This document shows positions 46,872 through 60,138 of a stretch of DNA of 64,000 nucleotides, piece after piece (position 1 is the first letter of the stretch; each line of letters begins with the position of its first letter). The stretch covers positions 5,022,001 to 5,086,000 of the forward strand of contig JAQPZY010001638.1 in assembly GCA_029931535.1 (NCBI GenBank). Reading direction: 5' to 3'. The notes beneath the pieces were generated by a model, which ran no database searches, was not told the origin of the DNA, and worked only from the letters and a program-made list of their open reading frames with translations. The DNA is from Margaritifera margaritifera (taxonomy: Eukaryota > Mollusca > Bivalvia > Unionida > Margaritiferidae). Position numbers and translations under genes: made by a program.

Positions 46872-47316
46872 CTGCAAATTGAAAACTTATTTTAATGCTT
46901 GAGCAAAGTCATATATCACAGTACTGCTTACATATCTAAAGTATTGTTAACAAGTGTAATGAAACTTTCATCACTGAACTTGTGCTTCCCTTAATATCTT
47001 TAAGCAAGACTGCACGTTAACTTTGAGACTCACTTGTCCATTCGGGAAAGTGTATGCTGAAAGTCATTTGCCCAAAAGTAGATTCTACTTGTCCGAATAA
47101 TTCACTTTAAATAAAAATCCATATGGAAATGTTTGCTCGATCGGACAAGTTGGATGCAAACTTTAGTTGTCCAAACTCAAGTTTTGGTTGTCCCGGGCAA
47201 TAGGACAACATTCGATATAATCTGCAATTTAAAAACGCAAGTACTTTCTGAAATATAATGCATATAAAGACAAAACAAAATCAAAGTTTGATAAAGGAAA
47301 CGCTCAATCAACTAAC

Positions 47317-47392
47317 CTGATAGTCTCCGATATTGCCTCTTTAAATTCATTGGACTTGGACTTGACCTTGCCATTGCTTAACAGGTCGGATC
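47317..47392 (-). CDS. Unrecognised small gene, exon 2
   Basis: A 76-base exon between a good acceptor (tatcactcttgcag) and a good donor (CAG|gttagt). Two bases, 24 codons and two bases: only one frame is open, SDLLSNGKVKSKSNEFKEAI then SETI. The start phase fits exactly with the end of exon 1 at 52954, giving Gly at the junction. The sequence is basic and hydrophilic, with no domain I recognise. Confidence 0.65.
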
Positions 47393-49879
47393 CTGCAAGA
47401 GTGATATATACGTTTTAAAATACGTTTCACTACAATACAGAAATTTAGTTTTCTAACTTTCATCGATAATTAGTGGAGAATTTGTCAAACACTTCCTTTG
47501 AAATTAGTCTGAAGTTATTTTGCATGTATGTAGTTGCAGTAAATATGTGAACAAAAACGTAGTACCTTTTCCATTCATTTAAATATATGTGGCTAGTAAT
47601 ATTAAGTACATACGCTGTAAATCATATCATACTTAATTATCAAAACCACGCAGATCAAAAGCTCTTGAAAAGAACCCTTCCAATTACTGTCTTCGAGACT
47701 CTATTCCGACCAGCGTTTTTTTTTTTTTAAAAAATAATTTTGTCTTTTTATCTTTCTGCAAATACTATCCCCCTAAACTATAACTACCAAGGGAACTCAA
47801 GTAGTAAATAATAATAATAATAATAAAAGATTAACATCCTTTTTTATCCAAGTTGACAACATATGTTAACAAAAGTTTTTCTCCATGCTTCTGCATGTAA
47901 ATATATTTGCACAAACTTTATAAAAGTGAACAATATTAAAATCTGTAAGAAAACATACCATGGTATATTCTAAAACTGAAAATTTAGAGGGGAATCTCCC
48001 CTTCCACCTCTATTTGAAAAAGGGGAATTTACTGAAGACAGGAGGGATTTAATGAAGAAATATAGGCTGGGCTTGAAAATATAGTAAGCGATTTTTACGC
48101 ATTCAGTTGATTTTTCGGTGCAATCTTTTAGAACAATGCGATTCCTGCAATCGCTCGTTATATAATGGACATGCATATATACACCGAGTACGTAATAAAA
48201 AAGAAAACCACATTTATAAAATAAACAAAACCACAGTGAATCACCAAGCTTACAAATGGCAGGGCTGTACGAATTAGATAGCCCGACGCCCAGGACTAGT
48301 CCATTTTTCTGTCGGACAAGTGCCTGATGGTAAGAGCTTTGTCTCGAGCTAGTGTAATTTAAAAAAAATAAAAAGTCCCAATTTCATTCGCAAGATCTAT
48401 GCACCGCCTTTTTCGGTACCGTCCTCTTCCAGATTTGCAGTTTTTATCTTAACTATCTTATTATTAACGCGCAAATCAGAAATATAGGAATCATACATGC
48501 TTTTTCTGGTATCGATTGCCTAATCCCGAGTGGGTCGTTGAAACCTGATCCCGAATGGTGTGGGTTTCAACACTTCCGAGAGATACGGCAAACGTTGATA
48601 AAAAAAAAAATAATAATAATAAAAAAAAAAAAAAAAAAAAAAACAAAAAAAAAAAAACAAAACATGTATGGTCGCTATTCTTACATAAAACCCTACTAAA
48701 GCTTTTAACTTTGCAGATGCAGTTTAAATTTTCCCTTTGTGAAGGAGCCGATCTGGCAATACGTTAACTTTACTTAATACTTTTCTGGGGCGGCGCGCGC
48801 TCCCGATCAGCTGATGTAAAATGAAAGAGTGTCTCTCAAGAAAGCCAGCTTCTAAGATCTTTTGATAAATAACCATTTTAGCGAATTGTTCAGTATTATA
48901 TCTGTCGTTTTTTGAGGAATAAAGCATCTACCAGATCTTTGGCAGGTAATTACGTGAAATTACTCAGATTCTAAACTACATTTTTATATTTACGCAAATG
49001 AGATTACACACGGGTTACTGTGAAGTAGACGAGTTGAGAAATCCCCTTTACGTGCATCGTTATTTCTATCGCTCTGAATGAATGATATGTATCTGAGCAA
49101 GAAAACACTTCTTATTTTTCTATTCGAAAAATTTCTCTCTTCTGTGCGACTGGATTGCATGTTTTCAAATCAATACACAAACGATGCGGAAGTGCAGAGT
49201 CATGGGTTTCGGATGCGGCCCCTTAAAAGGAGAAGTATAACAATACACAAGGTCATCAATGGCGCATCAAATCCAATATTGATACACCATCGTTCAAGAA
49301 TGCTGCGCAAGCATTTTTTTGTAAGAATAAGTGCCAATATGGCGGACTGAGATTTAACTTTCCAAAACATAGGCGAAAGATGGTTGTTCGCAGGTAAAGA
49401 ATGGCTTTAGTTATCTTGATTGGAATACAACAAAGAACACCAAATCGGTAGTCAGCTGGTTTGTTTTGCGGGAAACTCGATCCTAAAAATCTCTGCGTAT
49501 CGTCTCCTCTATTCGAATCTTTTTGTCACAATTTTGCAACTGATTCAAGATTATTCTTCTATCTGAGCAATTCTTTTATCTGACCAATTTTGGGGTTTTC
49601 TAAAGAGTTTAAATTCCGGACGGAATGTGAACTGTTGCTTAGTCATGATATCGTGTTTAAAAAAAAAAAAAAAAGAAGTACGTAGATTTTAGGCTTATTT
49701 AGAGGCATTATGCCTTCCATAATCAATTTAGACAGATTATGAGACGGAAGTAGAAATCAATTTGGTTTTATATAATAAAATTGATAAATTTACAGCTTGA
49801 TATATGTTCTCTCTTCTATATTGAGGCAATATTTTGTGTCCTGTTAGAAGTTCAAGGTATTCCTAATCACCCTCGGGAA

Positions 49880-50215
49880 CTATCCAAAAAGTATATATGG
49901 CAAAAAATTTGCTGACAGGAAGATAATTTGGGTTCGGCAGGGTCTAATCTACCGGAATATATCACATTTCTTTTTTGAACATCTGATACGATTTGAGAAT
50001 GTACTAGACAAAATATCTTAGATCGGTATGCCGACAGGAAAAAAATTATTGGTATTTCAGTGACGCGGGCATAATGGCGGCCGCCATTTTTCCCTTTGGC
50101 ATACCGATCTAAAATATTTTTGTTTAGTACATTCTTGAATCGTATCAGATGTAACAAAATGTTATATATTCCGGTAGATTTGAACCTGTCGAACCAAAAT
50201 TTTCTTCCTGTTGAC
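49880..50215. mobile_element. Long foldback element (MITE)
   Basis: Left arm 49909-50034 and right arm about 50097-50215 are inverted copies about 115 bp long (for example tctaccggaatatat and its complement atatattccggtaga; gatcggtatgcc and ggcataccgatc). They flank ~60 bp that contain gcggccgccattttt. There is no coding capacity. Confidence 0.85.
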
Positions 50216-50804
50216 CACTTTTAGCAATATTTATTTTCCGTCTGCTTCCCGCCGGTTCCGTCGGTGACTTGGAATACCTCTCTGCTATGGTGTATGTGTG
50301 TGGGTGGTGGGGGTGGGGGTGGTGGTTGTGGCTTGCACTAAATATATGAAACTCTATCTTACGTTTGATAATTTGAACAATAAAAAAATAACTGTTATTC
50401 TGACAAATAGGCAACTTAAACAGTACAATGAACAGGTTTGTCATTTTAAAAACAGAAACTGCATGTATATACGACAGGACATTGCACATAAAAGACATTG
50501 CAACATTAGGGAACGACCATTCAATTGTCGGGGATGGGAGAGGGGGAAGGCCTGTTATTTTTTTGAAGAAAAACAATCCGGACCTCAAATAGCTTAAAAA
50601 AATAATATTCTTGATCTGATTTATAGAAAAAAATAACCTAATATATCTATTATATTAGTTCGTAAGAAATTATCTTGAGACTAAAGAGAAATAAATATCC
50701 TGGCTCAAAAGAAACTCGCACACCCTCGTTCCCCCCCCCCCCAAAAAAAAAAAAAAAAAAAAATTAAATGGTCAGTCCCTTACATTGCAGTTCATAATCA
50801 AGGG

Positions 50805-50945
50805 CAGTGGCGTACTAAGGGGAAATGGCGCCCGAATACGAGGCCCAAATTTTTATCAGCTGTTTTGGCTCCCCAACCCAAGATCTCTCGTACCCGGGGT
50901 TGCCGCCCCGTCCGCCCCCCCCCCCTCCCCGTTAGTACACTGCAG
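50805..50945. mobile_element. Small hAT-type MITE
   Basis: Ends cagtggcgtactaagggg and the complement of ccccgttagtacactg. An 8-bp direct repeat atcaaggg lies at 50797-50804 and 50946-50953. The interior is GC-rich with a C-run. Confidence 0.8.
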
Positions 50946-52599
50946 ATCAAGGGACTACTAATGAAGAATACAATCCAGCCATATCTATATCATTACGCAT
51001 GCTGCCTGCCCTTGGGCAACATTATAGACATTTGACACTGGAAAATTAAGAAAATACTTGGCCAGGAAAAGTCACTTATCCAAAGTCACTTGTCCTGGAC
51101 AAGTGGATGGGGAAAACAATTGTACAGCCCCGAATGGCAAATACATGTAATATTGAATATATTGTAAGATACCTGTATGGTGTATATTGTGGTTTAAAAC
51201 TGTAAACAATGTTTGCAAACAGCTGAACTATTCAATATCTAAAAAAAATACTTAAATTATCATCTTTTTGCAGAGTTCTCGATTCTACTCCTCCATCCGG
51301 CAAAGATCCTCTAATTCTTGTACAGTTTCGCTGTGCCTTGGAAGAATTTCTTCCGTATTCTCTCCTGCTGAACCTTTGGTATTTCCTACATTTTTCTTAA
51401 AAGGCTAACTGCTACTGTTGATTCTCTATAACGTTATCGAATTTAATAAGTATACTGAGCCGAAAAGCTGTAAAAGATTTAGGATACTATAAGTGAAAGT
51501 TTTAGAAAATCACTAGGAACAGTTTACATTGGGCTAATGATGAAAAATATGACTATAGTAATCATTATATCTAAAACATGTCATAAAACATTTAATTAAA
51601 AATATTAATTTGCATACAGGTGGTCCCATGTATATTATATTTACGATCTGTATCAAGATTAATATTTAATTCTTATCTAATCATGAATACTACATTTGTT
51701 GTGACTTGGTAATCCCTAATCCCTAAATACTGACGTCAGTTACTGACCACCAGAAATATTGTCGTACTTATAATAATACATGTAGCATTCACCTTACTAT
51801 TATTTAAAAAAAAAAAAAAAAATAAATAAAAAAAATTAAAAAAATCCGGCACTAGGTTTCTGATTCAAACGTAAGATAGAGTTTCTTATATTTAGTGCAA
51901 GCCACCACTCTCCCACACCAAATGAACCCCTTAAAAATGCCTATGAAGTAAGAAGTTACAGATAAATAAAATAAGTATGTACTGGAACTTTCAATTAGTT
52001 TATATAAATCATCTGATGATTCAGTATTTACAACTTCCTGAATCTACTTGCATCATTATTTAATTTGCATATGTCAGATTTTCAGATTACCCATTTCATT
52101 TATTTATATATACACACATATCTATACGAATCAGATAAAGATCACATAAATACGTCAAGAATTTATATCAGTGTACAGAGAAATTTTGCAGATACTTTCT
52201 TTGTTTGAAAATGGCGCCACCTCGCAAGGCGTTTACATGTCCAAGACAGCTTTCGTAGCATTAGCAACCAAAAATAACCTCAATATCAAAATTAAAATGG
52301 TATTTTCTCTAACTCTGCATGATAATTATAGATTAATTCATCAATGTACATACCTTGACTCTTCAAAACAATTGAAAACAGTACATATATTTTTCAGCGT
52401 ACAAGAAAGAGATAAAACTTCAGTTGGCAGTTTCGTAAAATTTTATAAGTCAAAGATCATACCTCATGTTTGTGAACATACAAGTTGAAGAATAAAATAT
52501 TTTCCGACAGAAGTTGCAAGCTTCAAACAGTTATTTTTTAAAAAAATTTTGTGTGTGTGAAATAGCACTGAAAAAAGTACGAAACAATGATGTTTCCCC

Positions 52600-52865
52600 C
52601 TCAGATTTATGGGCCTACGTTTTACACAACATTGGTATAACGTTGTAAAAACGTAACGTATTATCCATGTATACATGACACCATTTGCTGTGTAAACTGT
52701 TATATTCATTGCATGTATTAATTTTTGCATACTTTTGAGCATGGAGAACAATTACGATTATGTGTATGTGCAATGTTTCATCAACGTTGCCTCGACGTTA
52801 GTTCCGCAAGTAACCAAATCACAACCTTACAGCAACGTTGCAGAAACGTTGTGTGTTAGCTGGGG
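52600..52865. repeat. acgtt-rich element ending tgttagctggg
   Basis: Repeated acgttg/caacgt words and a terminus complementary to the cccagctaaca start at 44118. Probably two members of one non-autonomous DNA element family. The left boundary is uncertain. Confidence 0.5.
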
Positions 52866-52953
52866 TTTTAGAGTCGAGCTATGAAATCGGCAATTACATT
52901 TTGATTGTCAAAGAGTTCATGATAAATCAATAAATAAAAACACAAAATCTTAC

Positions 52954-53119
52954 CTTTCCAAGTTGCCAGGTGTTGTTTATATATTGCACAGGCGTAATTC
53001 TTCGTTTCACCAGGCATCTTTTCACCTCGGTAACGCCTGGTCGCGATCATGATTTTAGCTAAAACTGAGGGTCCTTTGAGATCATCATAAATGTATCGGG
53101 GAAAAGTAAGAATTGTCAT
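52954..53119 (-). CDS. Unrecognised small gene, first coding exon
   Basis: The ATG at 53119-53117 is directly preceded by an in-frame TAA, so translation cannot extend upstream without splicing. Fifty-five codons (MTILTFPRYIYDDLKGPSVL, then a basic middle with ATRRYRGEK, then ACAIYKQHLATWK) end at a consensus donor AAAG|gtaaga with one base left over. That base pairs in phase with exon 2 at 47392. The total product is about 80-100 residues, depending on the last exon. I do not recognise the family; the length and basic charge are all that can be said. There is no visible membrane segment. Confidence 0.65.
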
Positions 53120-56100
53120 TTATGTTCATCTCAAAATATTTGTGCGCGTTTCCACGAATTCGTCATGACTAACTATACTGTAACACAAAAAATTCTCTCT
53201 ATCTCTTATAACATAAATCTATGGAGCACGAGTAATTTGTAGTATAACAACAAAGTCTTGAACAAGTGCTAAGAGTTTTCCCCCTAAAACCTTACTGGGA
53301 AACTTGTACTGAATTGACTATTATTCGTGTGGTACCAGTGTTCGTGGATTCCGTGGTTGCCACAAACTTCGAATATAAAGACCCAACGGAAAATTATCCA
53401 TCTATGAAGACAACAGCACCCCATCACAATCAAAAGCATATACACAAATTAATACTCTGACGAAAAAGTCATTTTTTGAAAAAGCACGGAATTTGATACC
53501 CACCACAATTTATGTAGTCACATTATTATGGGCAGCTATGTAGTATTTTGAAGTGGACTTATGTAATAGTAAAGGGAACGACAATTTACTGCGAACCAGG
53601 TATATAGACCAATTCAAACAATATATGTACACTGTAACTGATTGCCGGTCTTTAAAATGAATTCTAATTTCTGTTGTGTGTGTGTGTGTTTGCTTTTTCT
53701 TATGTTAAATGAATACATTGATGAAAATAAGATTTTTCAGGTAGTACTATTATTTCTTCCGTTCTTCTAAACCTATATAAATACGAGTTACAAATATCCT
53801 TTTACATATTAAGAATCAATCACGGCTATATTTCCAAATAAAGAAAAGCGTTTGCAATCTGTAAGTCGCCTGCTGGTGTTGTGATATTAAGATTGCGTCA
53901 GACATTGCTTATTCGTATTTAATTGCTGTTCGCTATATGATGGGTTATACAACTTTATGAGACATAATTTAATATTTTATGCTGATGGAAGTAAAATCCT
54001 TAATGTCTTTAAATGCTGGCATTAAGTGTGGTACATCAAATTTTGTAAGATCCATATTTAGTCAGAACTCAAAAAGTCCAGAGACTGACTATACATGGAG
54101 TTTACGAGTCTTAAGTTGCGGATACTCTGAATTTTTAAGTTAGCCACAGGAGGACAGCGACCACGGAAACAAAATATAACTCATATTAGTTATAGACGGA
54201 GGGCTGAAAGGAGACTGTGTGGTTTTCTCAAATTGCATTTTGCTTAACGGTTGACACAAAACACGTGCGAGGGGAAATCGACATTGGGGTAGATCACACA
54301 TTCATGTTGTGGTTGGTGGTTGGATGGTGGGTAGGGGTGGGGTGGGGGTGGAGGAGGGTGCGAAGCTGAAACATTCCCGATGATTAACTGATTGCTGGAA
54401 GAGGGCATATTTTATCGTCAATATTTGAATGCAATGAACCTTAGATTGTGACGAATGGAAAGTCAAACAGGTAACTTCAGTCATAGGCAGAATAAATGTG
54501 TTTATATATCTTTTTCTTTACAGATGGTGATAGAAACAATAATAAATGCTCTCTATCAAATAGAAAATGATGAACACGTTTGTGCGTCTTTGTTTCGATT
54601 TATAAGTTATTTTAATATGAACAACTTATAATGATGCCAGCTAGGGAAATTCATGCAATGAATAGTAGTGTTAACTGCACCACGCTCTCTACCGTGATAT
54701 TTAACAACGGTCGAATGCTATATTATATAATCATCCTCTATAATGGCATTTACACCATACTACTATTAGAAATTAATAAAGCAACAAGTGCGATCGCGTC
54801 ATGACGTTACTTTGAACCTGTGATCAGTTTCGTCATTTTTGACATCATGACGTCACATCTTGGTGTTTTAAAGAAAGCGCTCGGTATCGAAAAGAATAAT
54901 TACGAAGTCTATGTAAATACTTTCATTGTTTCATTTATGTGTATAATCTGCTTTAAATATATGAATTTATCATATGGCTACTGTGTTTTTAGATCTATAT
55001 ACCCATATCATATTTTGGAATATTCAACACGTTTAATAACACCCAATGACATAACGAATGATGGCGTGACGACACATAAGATGAGGGCGTAATGACCAAG
55101 GCATCCGAATGTAATTTAAAGAAAATTCTTTATACTATTTTTGCGGTTCTTTATTGTGTATAATTGGTATTTATATATAATATTATCTTACATTTGAGAT
55201 TATTTCAGATGAAATTTATGAAATACGTTCAAGATTTTAAATCTTTTGCGAGTGTTTAATGATTCAACTCGTTTCACAGATTTCAATTGCAATATACACT
55301 CGTGTAAGATCCTCCACTGTTGTTCACATAATTTTACATGTCATTATAATCGTTTATTGCAAAACACTTTGCTTATAAAAGAGATAACTTCATTACACTA
55401 GTGGGCCCCGTAAAATGCAGACAAGCCCTGCTAATTTAACCTCTATTTCACCATTTTGGAACAGTACATGAGGGATACTGTTGCATCTCGTCAGTGCGTA
55501 ACTATGGAAACGTTATTTCAATGCCCTCCTGACCAGCCTGGAGTATTAAATTAATTAACACTGAAATCACCAGTCTTATACAATTTGTTCTTCCACTAAT
55601 CTGCAGTTTAAAGATGGGAGTATTATACAAGTAGAATAGCAAATATACACTTCTGTACAATGAGCAAACTCGCACTATTATATTTTCAAACTAAACTTCC
55701 TTTTTCACTCGCTTATGAATAGTTAAAAATATGTGTTAGTAACATAGAATATATAAATTCTTCAGACCAATATCCATATTTCATTTTTAAAGCATGATGC
55801 TTTTTATGTTTACTTTCCAGACTAATATTACAAATCTGTCAAGAAAAAAAAGGAATTAAAAAAGGATAATCTTATTATTTTTAAAACACAGTAGTTATAA
55901 TTCTACAGGCAAAGCACAAGTGTTGTGAATTAAGGAAGTTTTTCGGTAAGAACTATTAGCAGGGGAAGATTTTTAATTATCGATACTTATAAAGATACTG
56001 TAAAAGATAAAGTAAAAATATCATTTTACATGTACATTTAAAAAACGGGCTTTTGTATACTGTCACAGATGATACGTGTTTCATTTTTGTAGATAATTGG

Positions 56101-56140
56101 GGCTTTTTGTAAATAAATGAATGTACGGGTCGGATTTTAG
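53120..56140. other. No gene recognised
   Basis: Includes the putative upstream region of the three-exon gene, a short (TG)n (53675-53690) and a GGTGG-rich patch (54300-54360). Open frames 53266-53460 and 54820-55092 have no recognisable domain. Confidence 0.45.
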
Positions 56141-56143
56141 GAG

Positions 56144-56335
56144 CCGCAGTGGCTTAGTGTATAGCTTTCCGGAGCCGCTACCGAAAGGCTGCGGGTTCGA
56201 ATCCTACCATCTGATCAGACTGGGTCGGCTACACTGGTGTGTCCCTGGGGAAGGCACTTTACCTCTAGATGCCTCGGCACTAAATAACCTACTGGTGTTG
56301 CTTTGCCGTAAAACACCAAAGCAGAACCAAACTGG
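56144..56335 (+). mobile_element. tRNA-derived SINE (same body as at 19.8 kb)
   Basis: A tRNA-like head has agtggcttagtgtatagc (box A-like) and gggttcgaatcc (perfect box B), followed by ctggtgtgtccctggggaag, gcactttacctc, gcctcgg, and a tail with gccgtaaaacaccaaag. The head differs from the 19.8-kb copy, but the body and tail match. Confidence 0.85.
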
Positions 56336-56339
56336 GTCG

Positions 56340-59080
56340 GAGTTACGTTCAGAATGATGGAATGTCCATGAGTGGAATAAATGCCAGATACATAGTGCGT
56401 TCACAATATCAGTGAAAATATAAACAACACATAAACTCTTAAAGTTAGAAATGTCATAGTAATGCATTCTCTGAATGGTCTCGCTGTCAGTGTGTTTTAT
56501 ACAGTTGGTCGATTTGCACTTTTTTTGTTAGCGAAAACCCGAAATATGCTTTACCCATTGTGGTGTAATTGACAAGATCTGAAACCCAAACTAACACCAA
56601 CACTGTGCATGAATATCAGGAACGTATCATACACATTTATTGATAATTTTTAAATTAAAAAGCTTTTACCAAAATAAATAAAAGCTTACAAAATTTAATT
56701 ATGCGAAAGTCTTCCACTGTTATGTCTGAAAAAGACACAGAAAACTGTTCGATACTTTTCGAAAACTGATGACAGTAGTTTTGCTCCACTTGTATTATAA
56801 AACTGTTTGATTTGGAGAGAAACATCGTGTACACTAACTATATGACTTTTAAACTTTGTCAAAGAAAATGAACAAATTTCAAAACCGTATTAGATAGGAC
56901 TGCTTCATAATAAATACTAGTATTAAGTAACTGCAACCTCCACAAGGGTTTCATCTAAAACTGTCGTCAGTTCTTTATGGCAATTACATAGTTATTTGAA
57001 TATTTGTTATTGTGATTGATTGATTGATTAACTGATTGTCCTGCAATTAAACTTTAGTGTGACTAAACAAGTTCCGAAATAGTGCACCGCGCTGGAGATC
57101 ATACAAGTTAGCTGGATTTGAGCGTTTATGGCAGGAAACTGACCTGATCGTCAATGATTACTTAACAGAAAAGAGTAATGTCTTTGTTGTATAATACACG
57201 TATGAATCTTCTCTCTCGTTATCTCTCAGACGCGTGCAAATTAAATGCTGAAAATAGGAGCAAATGTTTGTGTTTACCATACAATGTATTTAGTAGTGAC
57301 TTCGCATTTTTCAAGCCGCTTTAGCTGAATAAATCGATGATGCATACTTTATTGTTTCTTTTGTATATTGCAGATTTTTTTTATATCAATCTCAACACAA
57401 TAAATACTAATATACTACAAAATAAAAAAATGAAAATAAATATAAATAAAACAATAAAAACACAAGATATCTATTTTAACCGAACTGAAGTCCCTAGCTA
57501 TGGCTATAGCACTGACGGCTATTTGTAATAGCATTGACGTTCTGTAATTCCAGAAGTAAAGTACAGGGGGGCAAACTGATCTATGATATTATATGTACGT
57601 ATATAGTTATTGGATGGGGATAAGTTTTTGATACATACTTACAAACAATTTATCCTTTTGTATTGCTTTGACGCTATTAATGAGCAATATACAGTTTCCA
57701 AGTCACTTAGATTATACATTTGGCAATTCAAAGTACCTTGTAAAGGTGTTTTGTATCGCTGATTGCTATTGTCTTGGGAACATGAATACATTTTTTAACA
57801 GATTTCTGATCCCCAGGTCGCTTTCTGTGTAAAACGTTTTTAAAAAAGACTATATGAGTATGTATATTAATGTCTAATACAGTTCTTAACAAATGTACTT
57901 TTAAGTTACGGTATATAGACTGGTCCTTTAGAACGTCTTGTGCGTTTTGGCTATCACTAAAACCTGTTTAAATTTGGAAAAGCAAATAAAATGTAACAAT
58001 ACTTTATTTACACCACTGTACTCATATACAGATTGATGTTCGGTGTTTATATATCGTGTATTGTTTTAATGAGACTTCCTTCGCAACAGAACTAAGGATA
58101 CAAACATAATGCATGATATGTAAATCAAAGTCATCAAATCTCTAACTGAAGCAGGCATATACGTATAAAAGCACATTAAATGCATATATCAGTTTATGAT
58201 TTGCTTGCACATATTGTTGTAAGTCTTAAGAGTGCAATGATGAAAGACACATATTGCTGAAGGAAATGTTTCCTTTTGGAACTGATCTTGATGATAAATG
58301 TTTTACTTTTATCTATCTATCTACTGAAGTTATATGCACGTAACTTCCAAATTCGATTTGACGTAATTCAATGTCAATCATATCAGGATCTGTCATCAAA
58401 TGCACAACCGTTCTCTCCTGTTTTGAACACTAAGTAAGCAAATAATGTAATAGAGGCGGATACAGTTCATTGAATAATACACATGTTGCATATCAAGGGC
58501 TTCTTTTCAATAGCTTTACATGTGTGAAACCTCACTGCAAACAGTGCATTTTGACTTAACCTTCAGGTAGGATAATTACGCAATTTTGGTGCAATTCTAT
58601 AAGGAATTTTAACGTTTTTTTAATAGCAGTTTCATGTACTTCTTTCCTATGACGTGTCGTGGATTGATTTGCTTGTATTGGACATGTACATCACGATTGT
58701 ATCTTGAGTTTCCCCATCACTATTGACACACATGTAAGAATTATCAATAACAAAATACCAGATACCGCTATATGCACCAGCTTTTTTTCTTTCAGTTTAG
58801 CTAAGTTATTGGTATTTGATCTTTAGATCTAAATGGAGATACTAATTTTTGGAAACCTGTAATTTGATAGCTCAGATCTCTCTGCAAGTTTTCCACCGGG
58901 CAATCGAGGACATGTTTTCGGACGGATGTATCGCCAGCTTTGGAGGAAAGATACACCCCAAAATCGCGAACTAGCACCAAGCGTGTAAACGGGGACCTTC
59001 ATACAAATCATGATTTTACATTGTTCTGGGCTAAAATTGTTCGTACAAGCAAGATTTTACCCTTTTTTAACCGAGGACGT
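56340..59080. other. No gene recognised
   Basis: AT-rich DNA with short frames only. Nothing beyond small A/T runs can be supported. Confidence 0.45.
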
Positions 59081-59084
59081 CTCC

Positions 59085-59144
59085 GGCTGGAGGTGTGTCC
59101 TCAGTACGTTGGTGTGCAATCTCATGAATGTCCTCTATTTACAC

Positions 59145-59203
<59 letters not shown>
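59085..59203 (+). repeat. Interspersed repeat copy followed by (CA)n
   Basis: 59090-59140 matches the minus strand of 15690-15730 (see that entry). (CA)n runs from about 59148 to 59203. The frames with His-Thr repeats are artefacts. Confidence 0.7.
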
Positions 59204-59206
<3 letters not shown>

Positions 59207-59689
59207 ACTGTGAGCTGGGCGATAGTTGCCGTTACTCGCGGCATGGATTCGATTCCTGCTTGGAGCGAATCACAACTCTCTAGATTATATCTGTGTCATT
59301 ATATATACAAATTACTTTTATGTAATCATGTATCTTAACATGTATTGTGGGATCCAGAGATATGAGCTTTCCTTTCTGTTTGGTATACAGGTGTCAGTTT
59401 ATATATACCTTGCATTTCTCAATAGAAATCTAGTGGGTTTGTGCATATAGCTGAGTGTTCAATTCCGTTTGTTCAGCGAGTGAATTCTCGTGCACCTCGA
59501 GTCCTTACCTTGGACCTTGTTCCATCCTTTTTTGGGTATGAGTACAGTTTAACAGAAATTGTTTATTCAGAAAAAAATATGAAACAAAATATATTCAGCT
59601 TCCTCTTGTATTAACTGCACCAGGTCTGTTGGCTTTAATGGCCCTTTAACACTTTACTGGCTATATCAGTAGTGTACTGGGGGTACTGA

Positions 59690-59875
59690 GGTACAAAGGG
59701 GGCACTTGGGGTACAAACGGGAGTTTAACATGGAGGGGGTACTTGGGGTACAAACGGGAGTTTAACATGGAGGGGGCACTCTGGGTACGTACGGGAGTTT
59801 AACATGGAAGGGGTACTTGAGGCCTTTACGGGAGTTTAACATGGCGGGGGTCTCTATAGGGACAACGGGAGGGAG
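59690..59875. repeat. ~42-bp minisatellite, about four copies
   Basis: The unit contains ggggtacttggggtacaaac, then gggagtttaacatggaggg. Copies are well conserved at the gggagtttaacatgg core. Confidence 0.9.
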
Positions 59876-60138
59876 GGAAATAGAATTAATCTTTCTTGAA
59901 AAAGGGTGTTCCTAATACGTCATCTACTATCCAAACACCCCACACTACACTATCCAACACGCCGTGTGTAAGTGACCTTCTGCCTAGTGGCTATATCTGA
60001 CTGACTGAATTTGAATTATAGACGTGTGCGACGAAGTGGCTATATCTATATAGCCTAGAGTTATATATAAAGCATTACCTATACCTCAGATCATGTTGGA
60101 GGTGTCAGTAAATTTGCATATATTGTACCTATGTTATA

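Larger units (their letters stand above)
47400..52950. other. Intron 1 of the three-exon gene, repeat-filled
   Basis: It contains A-rich runs (48600-48660, 49658-49674, 50741-50763, 51806-51840), the foldback at 49880-50215, the hAT MITE at 50805-50945 and an acgtt-rich element at about 52600-52865. Three related fragments with cttgtcc/ggacaag palindromes occur near 47035-47215, 48280-48345 and 51055-51135. The plus-strand frame 52171-52488 (105 codons) has no recognisable domain. Confidence 0.5.

Noticed and set aside
49078..49350. 90-codon plus-strand frame ending at ...atatggcggactga
   Set aside because: No recognisable domain and no conserved context; it lies within the predicted intron of the minus-strand gene.
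52171..52488. 105-codon plus-strand frame
   Set aside because: Antisense within a predicted intron, with no recognisable domain, no promoter or splice context, and AT-rich codon use like the surroundings.
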